Of a stretch of 30,010 bases of DNA, positions 6,711-16,129 are shown in pieces. The notes below the pieces were generated by a model. It was given only the letters and a program-made list of their open reading frames with translations, did not search any database and was not told the DNA's origin. The position numbers and the translations under genes are program-made. The stretch is from Jejuia sp. UBA6058 (GTDB lineage: Bacteria > Bacteroidota > Bacteroidia > Flavobacteriales > Flavobacteriaceae), in contig DIYI01000016.1 in NCBI GenBank assembly GCA_002428965.1, positions 53,163-83,172 of the forward strand. The letters are read 5' to 3'. How positions within the stretch are numbered: the stretch's first letter is position 1; each line of letters begins with the position of its first letter.

Positions 6711-9700
6711 ATGAGGCATCTTATTAATTACACATTAATAGCGCTTTTTATTGTTTCTTCAGCCTTTTCTCAGCGTAACGACTGGGAAAATCCAAACGTA
6801 AATCAAATTAACAAATTACCCGCAAGAGCAACCTTCTACAACTTTGACAATAAGGATCAGGCTTTAGCCGGAGATCGAGATCAATCGTCGCTGTACCAAT
6901 CGTTAAACGGCGATTGGCAGTTTAAATGGGTTGCAAAACCTTCTGAAGCTTCGGAAGATTTCCAAAACACGGATTTTGATGCGTCGAGTTGGGACAAAAT
7001 TGATGTACCATCTAACTGGGAGATGCGAGGTTATGGTACGCCAATATATACCAATTCTACATATCCGTTTTTTAACGATTACCCCAACATCAACCATCAT
7101 GATAACCCTGTTGGGCATTATATTAAATCTTTCGATTTAGATAAAGATTGGAATAACAAGGACGTTACCTTACACTTTGGAGGTGTATCTTCAGCTTTTT
7201 ACGTTTGGGTAAATGGTGAATTTGTTGGCTATAGCGAAGATACGAGACTCCCTTCAGAATACGATATTACCAAACACTTAAAAGAAGGTGAGAATAAAGT
7301 GGCCGTAAAAGTATACCGTTGGGCAGATGGTAGTTACCTAGAAGCTCAAGACCACTGGCGCATGAGTGGAATTGAACGTGAAGTATATTTAATAGCCAAT
7401 CCCAAAGTACGATTATCAGATTTTGCCGTTAGAACCGATTTTGATGAAAATTATGACAATGCTTTATTACAAATAAGGCCTGAGATAATTGCTAATATAA
7501 AAGATAAATATGTAGCCAAATTAGGAGAATTTGGAGATACCAATTTAAAAACCACAGTGGATAACTGGGAACTCGTCATAGAATTGATTGATGCTGATGG
7601 TAATACAATTGGAAATCCGGTTACTACCAAATTCAAAAAGATTTTGGGTGAACGTTACCCGCAAAGGGACAACGTGCCTTTCGGTTTAATTGAAACAGAA
7701 ATTGAGTCGCCTAAAAAATGGTCTTCAGACGTGCCTTATTTATATACCCTATTGTTTACAGTTAAAGATGATAAAGGTATTGAAATACAACACTCCAGCA
7801 CCAAGGTTGGATTTAGGGAGCTAAAAATAGACAAACGTGGTCGTTTTCTTGTTAACGGAAATCCCGTTAAAATGATTGGGGTAAACCGTCACGACCACGA
7901 CCATATTAATGGAAAAATGGTAACCAGAGAAGATATTTTGGAGGATGTAAAGTTGCTAAAACAGTTTAACTTCAATGCAGTTAGAACATCTCACTACCCC
8001 AACGATCCATATTTTTACGATTTATGTGATGAATATGGCATATACGTTATGGATGAGGCCAACTTAGAAACCCATGGCACACGTGGTTTACTATCAAACG
8101 TACCCGAATGGAGTAGTGCTTATTTAGACCGTGCCGTAAGAATGGTAGAACGTGATAAAAATCACCCAAGTATTGTATTTTGGAGTTTAGGGAATGAGTC
8201 TGGTACAGGACCAAATCATGCTGCTATGGCTGGATGGATTAAGGATTTTGACCCGACAAGATTCATACATTATGAAGGCGGACAAGGAGACCCAACATTA
8301 CCCGAGTATAAGAAGAAATTTTTTAGACATGATAGCGGAAACCCAACAGACAAACCTTGGGTAGATATGCTAAGTAGGATGTACCCACAACCAGAAGAAT
8401 ATCAGCATTTAATAGATCAAACAAGTGCTATTGATACTCGTCCAGTTTTAATGTGTGAGTATGCGCATTCTATGGGAAACTCCACAGGTAATATGAAAAC
8501 TTACTGGGATGTTATTTATAGTAACGATCGTGCTTTAGGTGGTTATATCTGGGATTGGATAGACCAAGGCATATTAAAGAAAGACGAAAACGGTATTGAA
8601 TTTTTCGCCTATGGCGGAGATTATGGCGATACACCAAACGATGGTTCTTTTTGTATTAATGGTATCGTTAGTTCTGACAGAAAACCAAAACCCGCTATGT
8701 ATGAGTGTAAAAAGGTTAATCAACCCGTTGTAATCTCTTCGGAAGATGCTATAAGTGGCGCTTTTCAGATTACCAATCGTCATCATGCTATAGACTTGTC
8801 TCAATACAATGTCTCATGGAATATTACCGAAAATGGAAAAGTAATTCAAAAAGGAAGCCTTCGTAATTTTAATACAAAACCTTTCGAATCTTCAACATTT
8901 AACATTGAATTCAAAAAGCCTAAATTAAAAAAAGGAAGTATTTATTTTTTAAATATACAAGGAAAACTAAATAACGATAATTTATGGGCCAAAGCAGGTT
9001 ATGTAGTTTTTGAAGAACAATTCAGGTTAAATTATAACGTGCAAGAACCATCGGCTCTAAAATGTACCAAACCTCTTATAGTTACAGAAAATGATACTAA
9101 CATTAAAATTTCAAACAAATCTGTAAATATTCAAATTGATAAAACTTCTGGTTACATTACCTCCTACAAATCTCAAGGTGTCACTGTTTTGAAATCGCCC
9201 TTAAAGTTAAATTTCTGGCGTGCAGAAACCGAAAATGATGAAGCATACAGAAAATCACTGAAACTAGCTTCAGAACTAGACTGGATGCACGCAGGAGATC
9301 AATTGAAAGTAAATACTATTACAACAAATTCTGATGAAAAAGGAAAAACTATTGTTTCAGTAAATGCTACAATAAAAAATCCAAAAACAAATGTGGTTTT
9401 AACTTACACTATTTTAGGAAGTGGAGAAGTAAAAGTAGATTATAAAGCCAATATTGACGCAAGCGCACCCAATGCACCAAGAATTGGGATGACTTTTGAT
9501 ATTTCAAGAAGTTACGGCAATCTAACCTATTTTGGCAAAGGACCTCATCCTAATTATGTAGATAGAAATTATGGCTCGCATATTGGACTATTTACTGGAA
9601 AGCCTGAAGACATCAATTATCTTTATGTGTATCCAGAGGAATATGGTAACCACACAGAAACAAACTGGTTTAAATTAAATAGTTCATCAAATAAAGGTAT

Positions 9701-9971
9701 TGTTGTAAAAGGAGCACAACCTTTAGGTTTTAGCGTTCAAAGATATAGTATAGATAACTTGCAAAATGCAAATCATACTAATGAGCTTATAGAACGTGAG
9801 GTATATTCTGTTAACATTGATTTATCACAACAGGGTGTTGGAGGTGATGATACCTGGTCTAAAAGAGCCCAAGCTCATGCATCTTATTTAAATAAACCTG
9901 GTGAATACAGCTATTCATTTTATCTGGCACCATTTAATGGTAAAGTGAAACCAGAATCTATTAAATTTTAA
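6711..9971 (+). CDS. Secreted GH2 beta-galactosidase (LacZ-like, five-domain)
   Basis: The 1086-residue protein starts with a Sec signal peptide (about 20 residues, cleaved near SSAFS/Q), so it acts in the periplasm or outside. It follows the LacZ layout: a sugar-binding jelly roll (about 50-230), an Ig-like domain (about 230-345), a TIM barrel (about 347-640), a linker beta domain and a large C-terminal Bgal_small_N-type domain (about 780-1080). The catalytic residues are visible: acid/base Glu496 in SLGNESGTGPNH and nucleophile Glu583 in MCEYAHSMGNS. VNRHDHDHINGK near residue 395 also fits. Family activity is removal of terminal beta-galactose; in marine relatives such enzymes often trim algal galactans, though no SusCD pair lies here to confirm this. 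Confidence 0.93.
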   Translation: MRHLINYTLIALFIVSSAFSQRNDWENPNVNQINKLPARATFYNFDNKDQALAGDRDQSSLYQSLNGDWQFKWVAKPSEASEDFQNTDFDASSWDKIDVPSNWEMRGYGTPIYTNSTYPFFNDYPNINHHDNPVGHYIKSFDLDKDWNNKDVTLHFGGVSSAFYVWVNGEFVGYSEDTRLPSEYDITKHLKEGENKVAVKVYRWADGSYLEAQDHWRMSGIEREVYLIANPKVRLSDFAVRTDFDENYDNALLQIRPEIIANIKDKYVAKLGEFGDTNLKTTVDNWELVIELIDADGNTIGNPVTTKFKKILGERYPQRDNVPFGLIETEIESPKKWSSDVPYLYTLLFTVKDDKGIEIQHSSTKVGFRELKIDKRGRFLVNGNPVKMIGVNRHDHDHINGKMVTREDILEDVKLLKQFNFNAVRTSHYPNDPYFYDLCDEYGIYVMDEANLETHGTRGLLSNVPEWSSAYLDRAVRMVERDKNHPSIVFWSLGNESGTGPNHAAMAGWIKDFDPTRFIHYEGGQGDPTLPEYKKKFFRHDSGNPTDKPWVDMLSRMYPQPEEYQHLIDQTSAIDTRPVLMCEYAHSMGNSTGNMKTYWDVIYSNDRALGGYIWDWIDQGILKKDENGIEFFAYGGDYGDTPNDGSFCINGIVSSDRKPKPAMYECKKVNQPVVISSEDAISGAFQITNRHHAIDLSQYNVSWNITENGKVIQKGSLRNFNTKPFESSTFNIEFKKPKLKKGSIYFLNIQGKLNNDNLWAKAGYVVFEEQFRLNYNVQEPSALKCTKPLIVTENDTNIKISNKSVNIQIDKTSGYITSYKSQGVTVLKSPLKLNFWRAETENDEAYRKSLKLASELDWMHAGDQLKVNTITTNSDEKGKTIVSVNATIKNPKTNVVLTYTILGSGEVKVDYKANIDASAPNAPRIGMTFDISRSYGNLTYFGKGPHPNYVDRNYGSHIGLFTGKPEDINYLYVYPEEYGNHTETNWFKLNSSSNKGIVVKGAQPLGFSVQRYSIDNLQNANHTNELIEREVYSVNIDLSQQGVGGDDTWSKRAQAHASYLNKPGEYSYSFYLAPFNGKVKPESIKF

Positions 9972-10014
9972 ATTTCCTTTGTAACAAAAGTAAGATTTTG
10001 GAGTCATATCTATC

Positions 10015-10056
10015 GTATTAAGATGTCTACTAAAAAACTAGTAGACATCTTAATAC
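10015..10056. repeat. Perfect 18-bp inverted repeat overlapping a start codon
   Basis: The left arm GTATTAAGATGTCTACTA (10015-10032) and right arm TAGTAGACATCTTAATAC (10039-10056) are exact reverse complements around the 6-nt loop AAAAAC. It begins 43 bases after the beta-galactosidase stop and contains the only ATG (10023) available to the next gene. There is no T-run after either arm, so it is not a standard terminator in either direction. In RNA the start codon would be inside the stem, which could restrict translation. Confidence 0.85.
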
Positions 10057-11459
10057 TAAAACTTTTAATAAAACTAAACTTACAAGCTGTTAACAAGAAT
10101 CTCCAAATATTGGTTATTTGCCTTTTGTTTTTATCTGGCTTATCCTCGAAAGCTCAATTAGGTTTTTGCTCAGGAAATTCTGGAGATCCAATTTTCATAG
10201 AAGATTTTGGAGCAGGTAGAAACAATGTACGCATACCGTCTGGAAGTACAACTTATAAATTCACAAATGGTAGACCTGTAGATGGATTTTATTCAGTTTC
10301 TTGTAATTCTAATTGGTTCGGTTGGTTTTCTGAAGGCGATCATACTCCTGGAGACATTAATGGCAGATCACTAATAGTTAATGCAAGTGCAAATCCTGGA
10401 GAGTTTTTCAAAATGCCTGTATCTGGTTTATGTGAAAATACCACTTACCAATTTACCTCTTGGTTAATTAACCTATTTCCTGGTTATAATAGAATTTGCA
10501 AAAAAGGGCCGAATAAAGGCGCTGCTATTCCTATTAATGTCACTTTTGAAATTTGGGATAGTACTGGTAGTAAATTATTAAAAAGTGGTAGTACTGGAAA
10601 CATACACGGATCATATACTCCGAACTGGGAGCAATATGGGCTGGTATTTACAACAAAATCCGGGCAAACCTCAGTTATTTTAAAAATGCGCAATAATGGC
10701 AGGGGTGGTTGCGGTAACGATTTGGCCATAGATGATATCGTATTTAAAACCTGTGGAGATGCAGTAGTTATAGAAGATACAGAAGAAAAAACCAGAAACA
10801 TTACATTACATAAAGACCAACTACCTTATAAAGCAACACTAAGAGCAACTCCTGATTATTCGGTATTTTCAAGACATTACTACCAATGGCAACGAAGTGA
10901 TAATGGAAAAGATTGGATGAATATTGAGGGGGAAACCAACAAGAGAATTTCAGTAAAAAATATAAATACCACATCGTATTATCGAGTATTAGTAGCTGCA
11001 GGTGTTACCAATTTATTAAACTCACTATGCAACTCTGCTTCAGAAGTTTACAAAATTGAAGTGCTTACAACGAAAAACCCAAATCCTCCGCCACCCAAAC
11101 CCAAACCTCGTAAAAAAACTATTTCTCTTATAAATCTAAAGAAGAAAAAAATTACTCTTGAAGCTAATTCAAAACCAGGAGCACCCAATATTGAAGAAGA
11201 TATTAAATATTTCTTTCAAGCTCTTAAGGCCGGTACTAAAACCAAAAAAGAGGTTGTCATTGTGAAAAATGGATTAGATATTATTTACGATAGAGTATGG
11301 ATTGATGGTGCTATTGGAAAGTTTGTACAAACGGAAGAGAAAACTTTAGTGCAAGGTGATATTTTTACAGATACTGTTGTGGAGGAAACATTGTATTACA
11401 AAACCACTTATGGCTATAACTCTATAAAACGTACTTATGTTATTAAGTTTAGTCCTTAG
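10023..11459 (+). CDS. Secreted multidomain protein of unknown function
   Basis: The 478-residue frame has a signal sequence whose hydrophobic core lies at about residues 28-40, ending near SSKAQ; the stretch before it is unusually long. The mature protein begins LGFCSGNSGDPIFIEDFG and continues with a Cys- and Gly-rich beta domain to about residue 245 (ending DLAIDDIVFKTCGD). From memory this resembles the N-terminal part of flavobacterial gliding-motility-associated surface proteins. An Ig-like region with YYQWQRSDNGKDWMNIEGET follows (about 275-345), then a proline/lysine linker near 352-366 and a C-terminal part of about 110 residues that I do not recognise. I see no type IX sorting domain. 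The only ATG lies in a strong hairpin; an internal TTG near residue 30 would leave too short a signal. Confidence 0.75.
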   Translation: MSTKKLVDILILKLLIKLNLQAVNKNLQILVICLLFLSGLSSKAQLGFCSGNSGDPIFIEDFGAGRNNVRIPSGSTTYKFTNGRPVDGFYSVSCNSNWFGWFSEGDHTPGDINGRSLIVNASANPGEFFKMPVSGLCENTTYQFTSWLINLFPGYNRICKKGPNKGAAIPINVTFEIWDSTGSKLLKSGSTGNIHGSYTPNWEQYGLVFTTKSGQTSVILKMRNNGRGGCGNDLAIDDIVFKTCGDAVVIEDTEEKTRNITLHKDQLPYKATLRATPDYSVFSRHYYQWQRSDNGKDWMNIEGETNKRISVKNINTTSYYRVLVAAGVTNLLNSLCNSASEVYKIEVLTTKNPNPPPPKPKPRKKTISLINLKKKKITLEANSKPGAPNIEEDIKYFFQALKAGTKTKKEVVIVKNGLDIIYDRVWIDGAIGKFVQTEEKTLVQGDIFTDTVVEETLYYKTTYGYNSIKRTYVIKFSP

Positions 11460-11468
11460 CATTAAGGA
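11453..11468 (+). terminator. Weak terminator-like hairpin
   Basis: TCCTTA (11453-11458) and TAAGGA (11463-11468) form a 6-bp stem with a GCAT loop across the stop codon of the secreted-protein gene. A T-rich run follows only about 20 bases later, so termination efficiency is doubtful. Confidence 0.3.
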
Positions 11469-11655
11469 TTAATAAGATTAAGACTATTTTTTCTTCTTAC
11501 AATACTAAATATTCGTTTTAATTCAATTATTCATTCTTTTGTAGTCTCAAAGGCTCATCACTAAAAAACAACATATAACATATTAAAATTCAGGGTTTTA
11601 TAAAAAAAATAGCAAATTTTTTTGTATATTTAATAACCAACTAAACTCTAATAAA

Positions 11656-12168
11656 ATGGCTATTTATATCGTTGTAGGCGCTGTATTAATTATTATAATT
11701 ATCTATTTATACAGTCAACTAAGGGCTTATATTAAAGGACCAACCAATACGATTGGAATTAATAATGTGGTTATGACCATTACCCCAACCACAATAAAAT
11801 GTGCTACAGGTGGTACTTTTAATGTTACTGTAAATGCATTTGGTTATTCTGATACACCAACACCAAGAAATTACAAAATAGAAATCTACGACGATGAGGC
11901 TTTAGATGATTTATTGGATGTCTATGATTCTAATACCGTGGCAACTCCAGGACTTAACCCGGTTTTAATTCCAGGACTTAAAAGGCCTCTGTATAACTGG
12001 TCTGTAACACATAATTTTACATTAACCTGCACCACCGATTGTGTGGTAACGGGACCTTCTGGATCTTCTGGGGAATCAGATCCAGAAATATATGCCTATT
12101 TTTCTATTTTCTTTGGAAATCCTAAACCAAGCATGGAGTCCACAAGAATTCAAATTAAATGCACTTAA
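11656..12168 (+). CDS. Small membrane-anchored protein of unknown function
   Basis: The 170-residue protein starts with one hydrophobic segment (about residues 2-21, very Ile-rich) without a clear cleavage site, so it is probably an N-terminally anchored protein with the rest outside the cytoplasm. The soluble part is Thr- and Pro-rich, has beta character and contains four cysteines (ATIKCATGG-like near 50, a pair in TLTCTTDCVV, and the penultimate Cys) that could form disulfides. I do not recognise the family. The leader contains CAACTAAACT about 20 bases upstream of the ATG, a motif shared with other leaders in the window. It follows the secreted-protein gene after 196 bases. Confidence 0.65.
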   Translation: MAIYIVVGAVLIIIIIYLYSQLRAYIKGPTNTIGINNVVMTITPTTIKCATGGTFNVTVNAFGYSDTPTPRNYKIEIYDDEALDDLLDVYDSNTVATPGLNPVLIPGLKRPLYNWSVTHNFTLTCTTDCVVTGPSGSSGESDPEIYAYFSIFFGNPKPSMESTRIQIKCT

Positions 12169-12177
12169 TGTTTAAGT
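12163..12177 (+). terminator. Short hairpin after the small membrane protein gene
   Basis: ACTTAA (12163-12168) and TTAAGT (12172-12177) pair around TGT and are followed by ATTTTTAC. The stem is AT-rich and overlaps the stop codon, so this is a low-confidence terminator. An AT-only palindrome at 12201-12217 could serve the convergent gene. Confidence 0.35.
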
Positions 12178-12215
12178 ATTTTTACAGATTTAGAGGTTTA
12201 AATTTTTATTAAAAA

Positions 12216-13427
12216 TTAATTACAAGAACTCACCCAGGCATTTTCAAAACTATCATTTAAAGTAGTTTGAATATTCCTAAAGTCTGAATTGGTGACAAAA
12301 GCCACTTCAACATTATTTGGAAATAAGGCTAATGAAGATCTAATAGCTCTATTACAACAGGTTTCTGGACCACGAGTACCTCCTTTTCTTAATATACGAC
12401 CGTGGATAGTATTAGTAAAAGATTCAATAAAACCTAGTTCATTATTCAGTATTACATTTCTTATATAGCTTGATACCAGACTTTCTGTATATCTGAAATA
12501 AGCGGTAATTTGAGCAATATCCTTTGCAGAAAGTAATAAACCACCAGAACCACCATTTAAATATGGATCGCTAGTGTGTACCCACCCTAAACCGTTAGTC
12601 GCCGGATCTGTAAAGGAAAGACTTAATGGATATTGGAATCCCAAAGGATAATCGGTAGTATTGTAATAATTCTGTACTTTTTCAGGTGTATCGGGAATAT
12701 TGGTTAAACCACTAGGTTGGAAAATATTATCACGTAAAAACTCAAAATATTTCTCTGTACAAGTAGTAGCATAATCATCTGCCGTTTCGTCCAAACCGTA
12801 GACTATCTCGCCAATCAAAACACGAATCAAAGTAAAGTTCCCATTTTGATAAACACCTTTTCTATTAATGTTAGGCACATTACTTAAACTTGTCAACATT
12901 TGGGCTTCTGTAAGCATATCTCCCGGTTCTGGAGTGCTACCTACAAAGTTGATAGCCGTATTCATTGTTAAAAGATCAGTAAACCTTAGAAAAGCATCTT
13001 TAGTAAAATTTTTGAAGTCTGAATCAATAAGAGGTTTCCAGCTCTCCGGCAAATGATTGGTTACTAAAGTTTCTTCTCCAATATTATTGTCATCCATAGC
13101 TTTTAGTAAAGCTATTGTTCCAATAAATTTAGATACAGATGCTACATTTAATTTGGTATCTTCTTCAAGTAAAACCTCACCACCCCTATCTCTAGCGTGT
13201 CTTGCAACACCTTTAGTAATACTATATTTTAAATTTCCATTTTGGGAAATCACTAATTGGTAGCCAACCATCGGGTTAGCAGGATCATCCAAAATTTTTA
13301 AAATTTCATCTTTAAAAACATCAACATCAAACGCTGGTGCGGGATCGCAAAGTGTTTCAGTCGGCTCATTATTGCAACATAAAAAAAGAACTAACAGGAA
13401 ACTAATCGATAATTTTCTTAAAAACAT
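12216..13427 (-). CDS. Serine hydrolase lipoprotein, beta-lactamase class C fold
   Basis: The 403-residue protein has a lipoprotein signal (lipobox ending at Cys17, followed by a second Cys). Its fold is that of class C beta-lactamases and DD-peptidases. The SxxK motif is Ser97-Val-Ser-Lys100 in LNVASVSKFIG, the YxN motif is Tyr193-Gln-Asn195 in GVYQNGNF, and a basic-Gly-Gly triad KGG lies at about 348-350, after HGRILR. GGSGGLLLSAKDIAQI, typical of this family, lies at about 292-307. The substrate is unknown: such proteins include esterases, peptidases and cell-wall enzymes, and this need not be an antibiotic-resistance enzyme. It is the last of a run of minus-strand genes, 51 bases downstream of the ComM gene. 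Confidence 0.85.
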   Translation of the reverse strand: MFLRKLSISFLLVLFLCCNNEPTETLCDPAPAFDVDVFKDEILKILDDPANPMVGYQLVISQNGNLKYSITKGVARHARDRGGEVLLEEDTKLNVASVSKFIGTIALLKAMDDNNIGEETLVTNHLPESWKPLIDSDFKNFTKDAFLRFTDLLTMNTAINFVGSTPEPGDMLTEAQMLTSLSNVPNINRKGVYQNGNFTLIRVLIGEIVYGLDETADDYATTCTEKYFEFLRDNIFQPSGLTNIPDTPEKVQNYYNTTDYPLGFQYPLSLSFTDPATNGLGWVHTSDPYLNGGSGGLLLSAKDIAQITAYFRYTESLVSSYIRNVILNNELGFIESFTNTIHGRILRKGGTRGPETCCNRAIRSSLALFPNNVEVAFVTNSDFRNIQTTLNDSFENAWVSSCN

Positions 13428-13478
13428 GATTTAAAATTAGCAAATAGAATTGAAGCTAGAAAATTATTATAACCAATG

Positions 13479-15014
13479 CTAGCCCAACCACCCCTCACGA
13501 TCTAAGCTACGATATTGAATAGCTTCACTGATATGAGAACCATTAACCTGTTCTGAACCTTCTAAATCTGCTATGGTTCTTGAAACTTTGAGGATTCTAT
13601 CATAGGCCCTCGCTGATAAATTTAAACGTTCCATAGCCGTCTTTAGCAATGCTTTAGAATCATCATCCAGAACACAATGTTTGCGAATTTGTTTCACATT
13701 CATTTGCGCATTGTAGTGTACGGTATTATCATCGGCAAATCTTTTACTTTGGATATCTCTGGCGGCAGTTACACGTTTTCTAATTTCAACAGAAGTTTCT
13801 CCTTTCCTATCCTCCGATAGTTTTTCGAAAGGCACGGGAGTTACTTCAATATGAATATCAATTCTATCCAATAACGGACCTGAAATTTTACTTAGATAAC
13901 GTTGCATTTCCGCAGGACTTGAAGTTACAGGCGCATCAGGATCGTTGAAATAGCCACCGGGACTCGGATTCATACTAGCAACTAGCATAAATGAGCTTGG
14001 ATAAGTTACTGTAAACTTAGCTCTTGAAATTGTAACTTCTCTGTCTTCCAAAGGTTGCCGCATTACTTCTAAAACAGAGCGTTTAAATTCTGGCAACTCA
14101 TCCAGAAACAAAACACCATTATGCGACAATGAGATTTCACCTGGTTGGGGATATGCACCTCCACCTACTAAAGCCACATCAGAAATAGTATGATGCGGAC
14201 TCCGAAACGGACGTTGTGCCATTAAACCAGAGTCTTTAACTCTCCCCACCACGGAGTGAATCTTAGTAGTCTCTAATGCTTCATGCAAGGTCATTGGCGG
14301 CAAAATACTGGGAAGTCGTTTGGCTAACATGGTTTTTCCTGCTCCTGGTGGACCAATTAGAATTATATTATGACCGCCAGCCGCTGCAATTTCCATACAG
14401 CGCTTTATTCCTTCTTGCCCTTTTACATCAGCAAAATCAAACTCTGGATAGTTTAGATTTTTTTCAAACTCTTTTCGAGTATCTATTTTGGTTTGCTCTA
14501 ACGTGTCCCCTTTATCAAAATAATTAATAACCTGTTTGATATTGTTAACACCATAGACTTCTAAATCATTTACAATAGCCGCTTCTTTTGCATTTTGCTC
14601 TGGCAAAATAAAACCCTTAAACCCTTCTTCTCTTGCTTTAACTGCAATAGGCAGTGCCCCTTTTATGGGTTGTAAACTCCCATCTAGAGAAAGCTCTCCC
14701 ATAATGAGATATTGATCTAAACTTTCGGCCTTAATCTGACTTGAAGACGCCAAAATTCCCATTGCTAAAGTCAGATCATACGCGGATCCCTCTTTACGTA
14801 AATCAGCGGGTGACATGTTAATGATTATTTTCTTTCCAGGAATTCTGTAACCGTTATTCTGTAAAGCGGCGGCAATACGAAAATTACTCTCTTTAATAGC
14901 GTTATCAGGTAATCCTACCAAATGATATCCAACACCTTTATCTGTGTTTACTTCAACAGTAACAGTGGTAGCTTCAACACCAAAAACCGCGCTACCAAAT
15001 ACTTTTTTTAGCAT
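13479..15014 (-). CDS. comM: ComM/YifB family Mg-chelatase-like AAA+ ATPase
   Basis: The 511-residue protein has the three parts of the family: an N-terminal Lon-protease-like domain (about 1-165, with YHLVGLPDNAIKES and MSPADLRKEGSAYDL), an AAA+ core, and a C-terminal Mg_chelatase_C domain (about 405-505). The Walker A motif is GPPGAGKT at 221-228 and Walker B is VLFLDELPEF at 301-310; LLDRIDIHIEV follows. In naturally competent bacteria ComM is a hexameric helicase that promotes branch migration of incoming DNA; its role in Bacteroidota is less clear. The start MLKKVFGSAVFGVEA is conserved. The length is that of the family and no motif is missing. Confidence 0.93.
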   Translation of the reverse strand: MLKKVFGSAVFGVEATTVTVEVNTDKGVGYHLVGLPDNAIKESNFRIAAALQNNGYRIPGKKIIINMSPADLRKEGSAYDLTLAMGILASSSQIKAESLDQYLIMGELSLDGSLQPIKGALPIAVKAREEGFKGFILPEQNAKEAAIVNDLEVYGVNNIKQVINYFDKGDTLEQTKIDTRKEFEKNLNYPEFDFADVKGQEGIKRCMEIAAAGGHNIILIGPPGAGKTMLAKRLPSILPPMTLHEALETTKIHSVVGRVKDSGLMAQRPFRSPHHTISDVALVGGGAYPQPGEISLSHNGVLFLDELPEFKRSVLEVMRQPLEDREVTISRAKFTVTYPSSFMLVASMNPSPGGYFNDPDAPVTSSPAEMQRYLSKISGPLLDRIDIHIEVTPVPFEKLSEDRKGETSVEIRKRVTAARDIQSKRFADDNTVHYNAQMNVKQIRKHCVLDDDSKALLKTAMERLNLSARAYDRILKVSRTIADLEGSEQVNGSHISEAIQYRSLDREGWLG

Positions 15015-15066
15015 AGTTATTCTTTACTTGCTAAATGTAAGAAATGTTCTGGACTTGAAAAATCAA

Positions 15067-16104
15067 CTACATCTCTTCTGCTTTCGTTTTAGAAGTTTTT
15101 AAGACTTTTACTGTGTAGGATGCTACAATATCTTCGCCTATTTTGGTGTGCACGTCAAAATGCCCTTTTCTATTAAATTGATAAGTCAATCTTAGTTGTC
15201 CATTATCATAAGACGTGGTTTGTGGTTGTAATTTTCGGTATCCAAAACCACTAGTTACCACTAAATTGATGTCTTTAATTAAAGTCTCGTCTTCAACTTC
15301 ATAAAGAAATTCCAATGTATCGCCAACTGGCACCTTGGCAACTAAAAGTTCTGGTTCTTGTGGAATGATTCCATATTTATAAGTTTCCCCATAAATTATT
15401 GGTGCTTTTACAAATGCTTCTATAGTCAATGGGTCGTCCAATAAAAGCCACTTTTCTTCAAGAGGATAATGATTCTTTACAAACAATTCTGGTTGTGCTA
15501 GAAAATATCCCTCATTATAGTCTTTAACAAATGTATTTTCTTCTAGGTTATAATAACCACTGGCTTGCGTAGTATCCGCCAAATACCACTTGCCATTCAG
15601 TTTTACAACATTCCAAGAATGATTAGGGTACCCAACCAAATCGATATTTGCCGAAGGAGTTCTTGCATAGCCATCTAAAATTTCACATTCTATATCTGCA
15701 AGATTAGCAAGGGTTTTGAGCACATAAGCATAACCGGTACAAATAGTTTTCTTCTGTCGTACCAAACGCTTAAAAACTTTGGCTTGCATTTTAATATGCC
15801 ACTTGTTAAGCGCGTCTTTATTATTTTGAAGTTGTTGGCGCTTTCTTAAGGTAGCTTCACTCAAATAATGATCACTCTCAATATTTAAACATACCCAAGT
15901 ATGAATAGATCGAAACTTTTCTACTTGGGTATCTAAATCGTGAGTTAACTGGTGCACCAGTAAAGGCATATTACGCAGTGTTATTTTGCAGTAAGACTTC
16001 GCTATACTGTCAGCTTTTTGAAAGTTGATATGGTCAAAATCTGACTTTTGAGCCACCGTCACCATCCAAAAAAAGCTTAATAAAACAGTAACACTATACC
16101 TCAT
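15067..16104 (-). CDS. Secreted transglutaminase-like protein
   Basis: The 345-residue protein has an N-terminal signal sequence (hydrophobic to about residue 18, cleaved near VAQ). Its transglutaminase-like core keeps the Cys-His-Asp triad: Cys122 in KKTICTGYAYVL, His162 in GYPNHSWNVVKLNGKWY and Asp177 in YLADTTQA. The N-terminal EKFRSIHTWVCLNI matches the usual lead-in helix. The region after about residue 230 has beta character and may be an Ig-like domain. Bacterial members are mostly periplasmic peptidases or isopeptide enzymes; the substrate is unknown. It lies 25 bases downstream of the Cys-motif/CarboxypepD protein gene and is probably co-transcribed with it. Confidence 0.85.
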   Translation of the reverse strand: MRYSVTVLLSFFWMVTVAQKSDFDHINFQKADSIAKSYCKITLRNMPLLVHQLTHDLDTQVEKFRSIHTWVCLNIESDHYLSEATLRKRQQLQNNKDALNKWHIKMQAKVFKRLVRQKKTICTGYAYVLKTLANLADIECEILDGYARTPSANIDLVGYPNHSWNVVKLNGKWYLADTTQASGYYNLEENTFVKDYNEGYFLAQPELFVKNHYPLEEKWLLLDDPLTIEAFVKAPIIYGETYKYGIIPQEPELLVAKVPVGDTLEFLYEVEDETLIKDINLVVTSGFGYRKLQPQTTSYDNGQLRLTYQFNRKGHFDVHTKIGEDIVASYTVKVLKTSKTKAEEM

Positions 16105-16129
16105 AAAGTTCTAAGATCGTAATTGCTTT

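Noticed and set aside
12216..13427. Calling the class C-fold protein an antibiotic-resistance beta-lactamase
   Set aside because: It is a lipoprotein with only the general SxxK, YxN and KGG motifs. Many esterases and peptidases share these, and no AmpC-specific features were seen.
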